NCBI GenBank assembly: GCA_946188175.1
Contig: CAMHUJ010000101.1
Coordinates: forward strand, 1 to 6,515
Length of the DNA: 6,515 bases
Source: an uncultured Ruminococcus sp.
GTDB taxonomy: Bacteria > Bacillota > Clostridia > Oscillospirales > Ruminococcaceae
Reading direction: 5' to 3'
Shown: positions 4,548 through 6,515 of the stretch, piece after piece
How positions within the stretch are numbered: the first letter of the stretch is position 1
Layout of the letters: every line of letters starts with the position of its first letter
Program-made: the position numbers and the translations under genes
Notes under the pieces: model-generated
Database searches by the model: none
What the model was told of the DNA's origin: nothing
Seen by the model: only the letters and a program-made list of their open reading frames with translations

Positions 4548-5996
4548 TCATGCAAGGAATACATGCAGCGTATTGCCCTCCGCCGCGACGCAGTGCAGGA
4601 GAATCTGTGCGATTGTTTTCCGCTGCGCAAAATCGCAGGTATCCCAGTCCGGCAGATGCATATGACGGGTGACGGCGGCAGCGGCGGATGTCCGCAGGGC
4701 GGCGATCTGCGCGGAGAGCTGTGCGGCAGCTTCGGTCAGCAGGGTGAGATCACCGCCGTTCGGGTCGGTCATCTGCCGGAGCAGCGCGCCGCGCCGGAGA
4801 ATCAGCGCCTGCATCGCGGGATCATCCTCGGGCTGTGTATCCGGCAGGGCGGAATCCGCGAGCATCCGGAGCCGTTCCGCGAGCAGATCGCCGACCAGCT
4901 TTTCCGCCGCCGCAACGCGCCATACGGCACCGGTTCCGCCGCAGATACCGCGCTTTTTGCCGCAGCAGATCAGATAATCCGCATGTCTGCCGCGGACGGC
5001 TGTCAGCGCACTGCCGCACTGCATGCAGAAGATTCTGCCGCTGAGCCATGTTTTCTGACCGCTGCCCTGCGTCCGCCGCTGTCGGGAGGCAGTCAGCTTT
5101 TTCTGACAGCCGAGCCAGAGCTCCGGCGCGACAATCCCCCGATGCGGCGCACAGATCGCATAGACCCCGCGGAGATCGGTCAGGCGGCTGCGGCAGATAC
5201 GGCGGTCGGCATAGAGCAGAACCGCATGCTGCGGCGGCAGCGGCTCCGGTATGCAGAGCGCCGCCCCGTTTGCCGAGAGATACGCATAGACCGCGGCATT
5301 CGCCTGCACATAGACCGGATTGCGCAGCACGCGGCAGACGGTATGCGGCTGCCATATCCCGCCGCGGCGCGTCCGGAATCCGGCATCATTCCAGCATCGG
5401 CTGACGGCAGAGAGGGAACCGCTGCCCTGCAAATATACGGAGAACCCTTCCGCGACAAGCGGTGCATCGGCATCCGGCGAGAGAATCTGCGTGCGGATGC
5501 CGCCGATCTCCGCCGGAATGCGCTGAAATCCGGCAGGGGGCGGACCGCCGGTATTGAGTCCCTGTTTTGCGCGCGCAAATGCGGCATCGCGGACTCTGCC
5601 GCTGATCGTTTCGCGTTCGAGCTGTGCGAATACCATGAGCAGGCTCTGCATTGCCTGCCCGAGCGGGGACGCGGTCTCGAAGCGTTCGGTATGCGAACGG
5701 AATTCGACCCGATGCGCGGCGAAAATCCGGAGCAGCTGCGTGAAATCGGCAAGATTCCGGCTGATGCGGTCGAGCTTGTAGACGAGCACCGTCCCGATTG
5801 TATCGTCCTGCACTGCCTGCATCAGCGCATGCAGCGCCGGACGCGCGGTATTCTTGCCGGAATAGCCCGCATCACTGTAGACCGTGACCGGCGTTTCCGG
5901 CGGCAGCTCCGAGCGGCAGAGCGCCTCCTGCGTTTCGAGGCTGACGCTGTCCGGACGCTCCACAGACTGCCGGACATAGATCGCCGTGATGCGCAT
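4548..5996 (-). CDS. Large serine site-specific recombinase
   Basis: This 482-residue protein cuts and rejoins DNA through a 5' phosphoserine link, as integrases of phages and conjugative elements or sporulation recombinases do. The resolvase domain starts with YVRQS (Ser11 is the nucleophile), followed by YSDAGYSGKNTARP (40-53) and YKLDRISRN (73-81, catalytic Arg). QLERETISGRVRDA (125-138) lies on the long helix leading to the DNA-binding part. The recombinase domain includes NPVYV (226-230), and a zinc ribbon is formed by CMQC (324-327) with Cys344/345 and Cys352. A coiled coil (about 395-440) and a short tail follow, so all parts look intact. The ATG at 5996 is favoured over one at 6026 because GGGAGGG (6008-6002) lies 5 nt upstream of it. 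The promoter is unclear: TTGCTG (6081-6076) and TATCAT (6057-6052), 18 nt apart, are a weak candidate. No attachment site, excision factor or cargo genes are visible. Confidence 0.93.
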   Translation of the reverse strand: MRITAIYVRQSVERPDSVSLETQEALCRSELPPETPVTVYSDAGYSGKNTARPALHALMQAVQDDTIGTVLVYKLDRISRNLADFTQLLRIFAAHRVEFRSHTERFETASPLGQAMQSLLMVFAQLERETISGRVRDAAFARAKQGLNTGGPPPAGFQRIPAEIGGIRTQILSPDADAPLVAEGFSVYLQGSGSLSAVSRCWNDAGFRTRRGGIWQPHTVCRVLRNPVYVQANAAVYAYLSANGAALCIPEPLPPQHAVLLYADRRICRSRLTDLRGVYAICAPHRGIVAPELWLGCQKKLTASRQRRTQGSGQKTWLSGRIFCMQCGSALTAVRGRHADYLICCGKKRGICGGTGAVWRVAAAEKLVGDLLAERLRMLADSALPDTQPEDDPAMQALILRRGALLRQMTDPNGGDLTLLTEAAAQLSAQIAALRTSAAAAVTRHMHLPDWDTCDFAQRKTIAQILLHCVAAEGNTLHVFLA

Positions 5997-6014
5997 AGCC
6001 GCCCTCCCGTCCGA

Positions 6015-6043
6015 TTGACATTGCAAATCCTGTGTGCTATAAT
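6015..6043 (+). promoter_or_regulatory. Perfect consensus promoter of the acetyltransferase gene
   Basis: TTGACA (6015-6020) and TATAAT (6038-6043) are 17 nt apart, and TGC just before the -10 box adds an extended -10 element. Start of transcription should fall near 6050, inside the dyad at 6046-6060. The -35 box lies only 6 nt from the recombinase ribosome binding site on the opposite strand, so the two divergent units share a 98-nt control region. Confidence 0.88.
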
Positions 6044-6045
6044 TG

Positions 6046-6060
6046 ATGTATATGATACAT
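6046..6060. repeat. Perfect inverted repeat, candidate operator at the predicted transcription start
   Basis: ATGTAT (6046-6051) and ATACAT (6055-6060) form a perfect 6-bp dyad with a 3-nt centre (ATG). It covers the expected +1 of the acetyltransferase promoter and also overlaps the weak -10 candidate of the recombinase, a place where a dimeric repressor could act on both genes. As an RNA hairpin it would be weak. The protein that binds, if any, is unknown. Confidence 0.45.
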
Positions 6061-6094
6061 TTTCCGGCTTTAGCACAGCAAAAGGAGATACTGC

Positions 6095-6515
6095 ATGAAA
6101 CTGATCCGACCGTCTGCCGCGCATAAGGCGCAGGCGCTTGCCTTCCGGCAGGATTTTTTTGATCACGGTGAGCAGGTGATCAACGGCAGCGAGCTGCTCG
6201 ATCAGACCGATGATTATGATGCATGGCTCGAATCGGTCACAAAAAATACGAGCCCCGAAACCGTCAATCCGGACTGGGTGGTGACGGATACATTTTTCGC
6301 GGCGGATGATACGGGGGAGATCGTCGGGATCATTGATCTGCGGCATACGCTGAATGATTTTCTGCGTGATTTCGGCAACTGCGGTTACAGCGTCCGCCCG
6401 ACGGCGCGCCGCAAAGGCTATGCAACGGAGATGCTGCAGCAGCTCCTCGGAATCGCAAAGGATTCCGGCATGACCGAGCTGCATCTTTCGGTCGAGCGGA
6501 GCAATACGCCTTCCG
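6095..6515 (+). CDS. GNAT-family N-acetyltransferase, N-terminal 140 residues (cut by window end)
   Basis: This is a cytoplasmic enzyme expected to move an acetyl group from acetyl-CoA to an amine of an unknown substrate. The ATG at 6095 follows AAAGGAG (6081-6087) by 7 nt. The visible part begins MKLIRPSAAH and has a strand-like TFFAADDTGEIVGIIDLRH (about 66-84). It then carries the acetyl-CoA pyrophosphate loop VRPTARRKGYATEML (100-114), with R105-x-x-G108-Y-A matching the R/Q-x-x-G-x-G/A rule. LHLSVERSNTPS (129-140) is the expected start of the next strand and helix. The N-terminal wording (FFDHGEQVINGSE, VNPDWVVTDTFFA) resembles the predicted acetyltransferases of the COG3981 type, usually about 170-180 residues, so about 30-40 residues lie beyond the window. 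It is divergent from the recombinase. Confidence 0.9.
   Translation, partial: MKLIRPSAAHKAQALAFRQDFFDHGEQVINGSELLDQTDDYDAWLESVTKNTSPETVNPDWVVTDTFFAADDTGEIVGIIDLRHTLNDFLRDFGNCGYSVRPTARRKGYATEMLQQLLGIAKDSGMTELHLSVERSNTPS

Noticed and set aside
4548..6094. An integrated mobile element bounded by attachment sites around the recombinase
   Set aside because: No cargo genes, excision factor or flanking direct repeats were seen, and base composition matches the neighbours. The window alone cannot exclude a larger element extending to the right.
4386..6098. A 570-codon open frame on the + strand opposite the recombinase
   Set aside because: It is antisense to a recombinase with all motifs intact. 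Its product is rich in Arg, Ala and Pro and shows no known motif. GC-rich codons on the other strand explain its length.
5822..6484. A 220-codon open frame on the - strand across the recombinase start and the acetyltransferase gene
   Set aside because: It crosses both real genes and the promoter region, and the acetyltransferase frame carries the acetyl-CoA motif on the + strand.

Overview
The window looks like chromosomal DNA of a Gram-positive spore-former relative in the Clostridia, most likely the Oscillospiraceae/Ruminococcus group (inference). The grounds are strong GGAGG-type ribosome binding sites, GC-rich third codon positions, AT-rich consensus sigma-A promoters, two lipobox lipoproteins and a BofA-like gene. 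No rRNA, tRNA or CRISPR array was seen.

Layout. Positions 1-2081 (+) carry a three-gene unit: the 3' part of an ABC-F ATPase gene and two tightly spaced lipoprotein genes that look like diverged duplicates. A 12-bp hairpin at 2090-2122 with T-rich tracts on both sides closes this unit and also serves the convergent gene. Positions 2151-3296 (-) hold cysK (cysteine synthase A) with a perfect consensus promoter (TTGACA, 17 bp, TATAAT) and an unusually long leader of about 184 nt. Positions 3409-4167 (-) hold a PAP2-family membrane phosphatase with its own extended -10 promoter. Positions 4250-5996 (-) hold a large serine recombinase followed after 25 nt by a BofA-like small membrane protein. 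From 6015 rightwards (+) a second perfect consensus promoter drives a GNAT acetyltransferase that is cut by the window end.

The most interesting part is the cysK leader. It contains a 17-codon reading frame with an AGGAGG ribosome binding site, encoding MQKRCCGCTLRYRNRVS, with three Cys codons within four. The last two Cys codons lie in the 5' arm of a strong hairpin, and further alternative stems follow before cysK. This is the layout expected of a cysteine-sensing leader-peptide attenuator, in a phylum where T-boxes, S-boxes and the CymR repressor are the better known sulfur controls. A second, overlapping 46-codon frame ends just before the cysK ribosome binding site and is a competing reading of the same DNA.

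Other points of note are the recombinase-bofA pairing, and a perfect dyad at the predicted start of transcription between the divergent recombinase and acetyltransferase genes. The separate transcription units show no obvious shared pathway.
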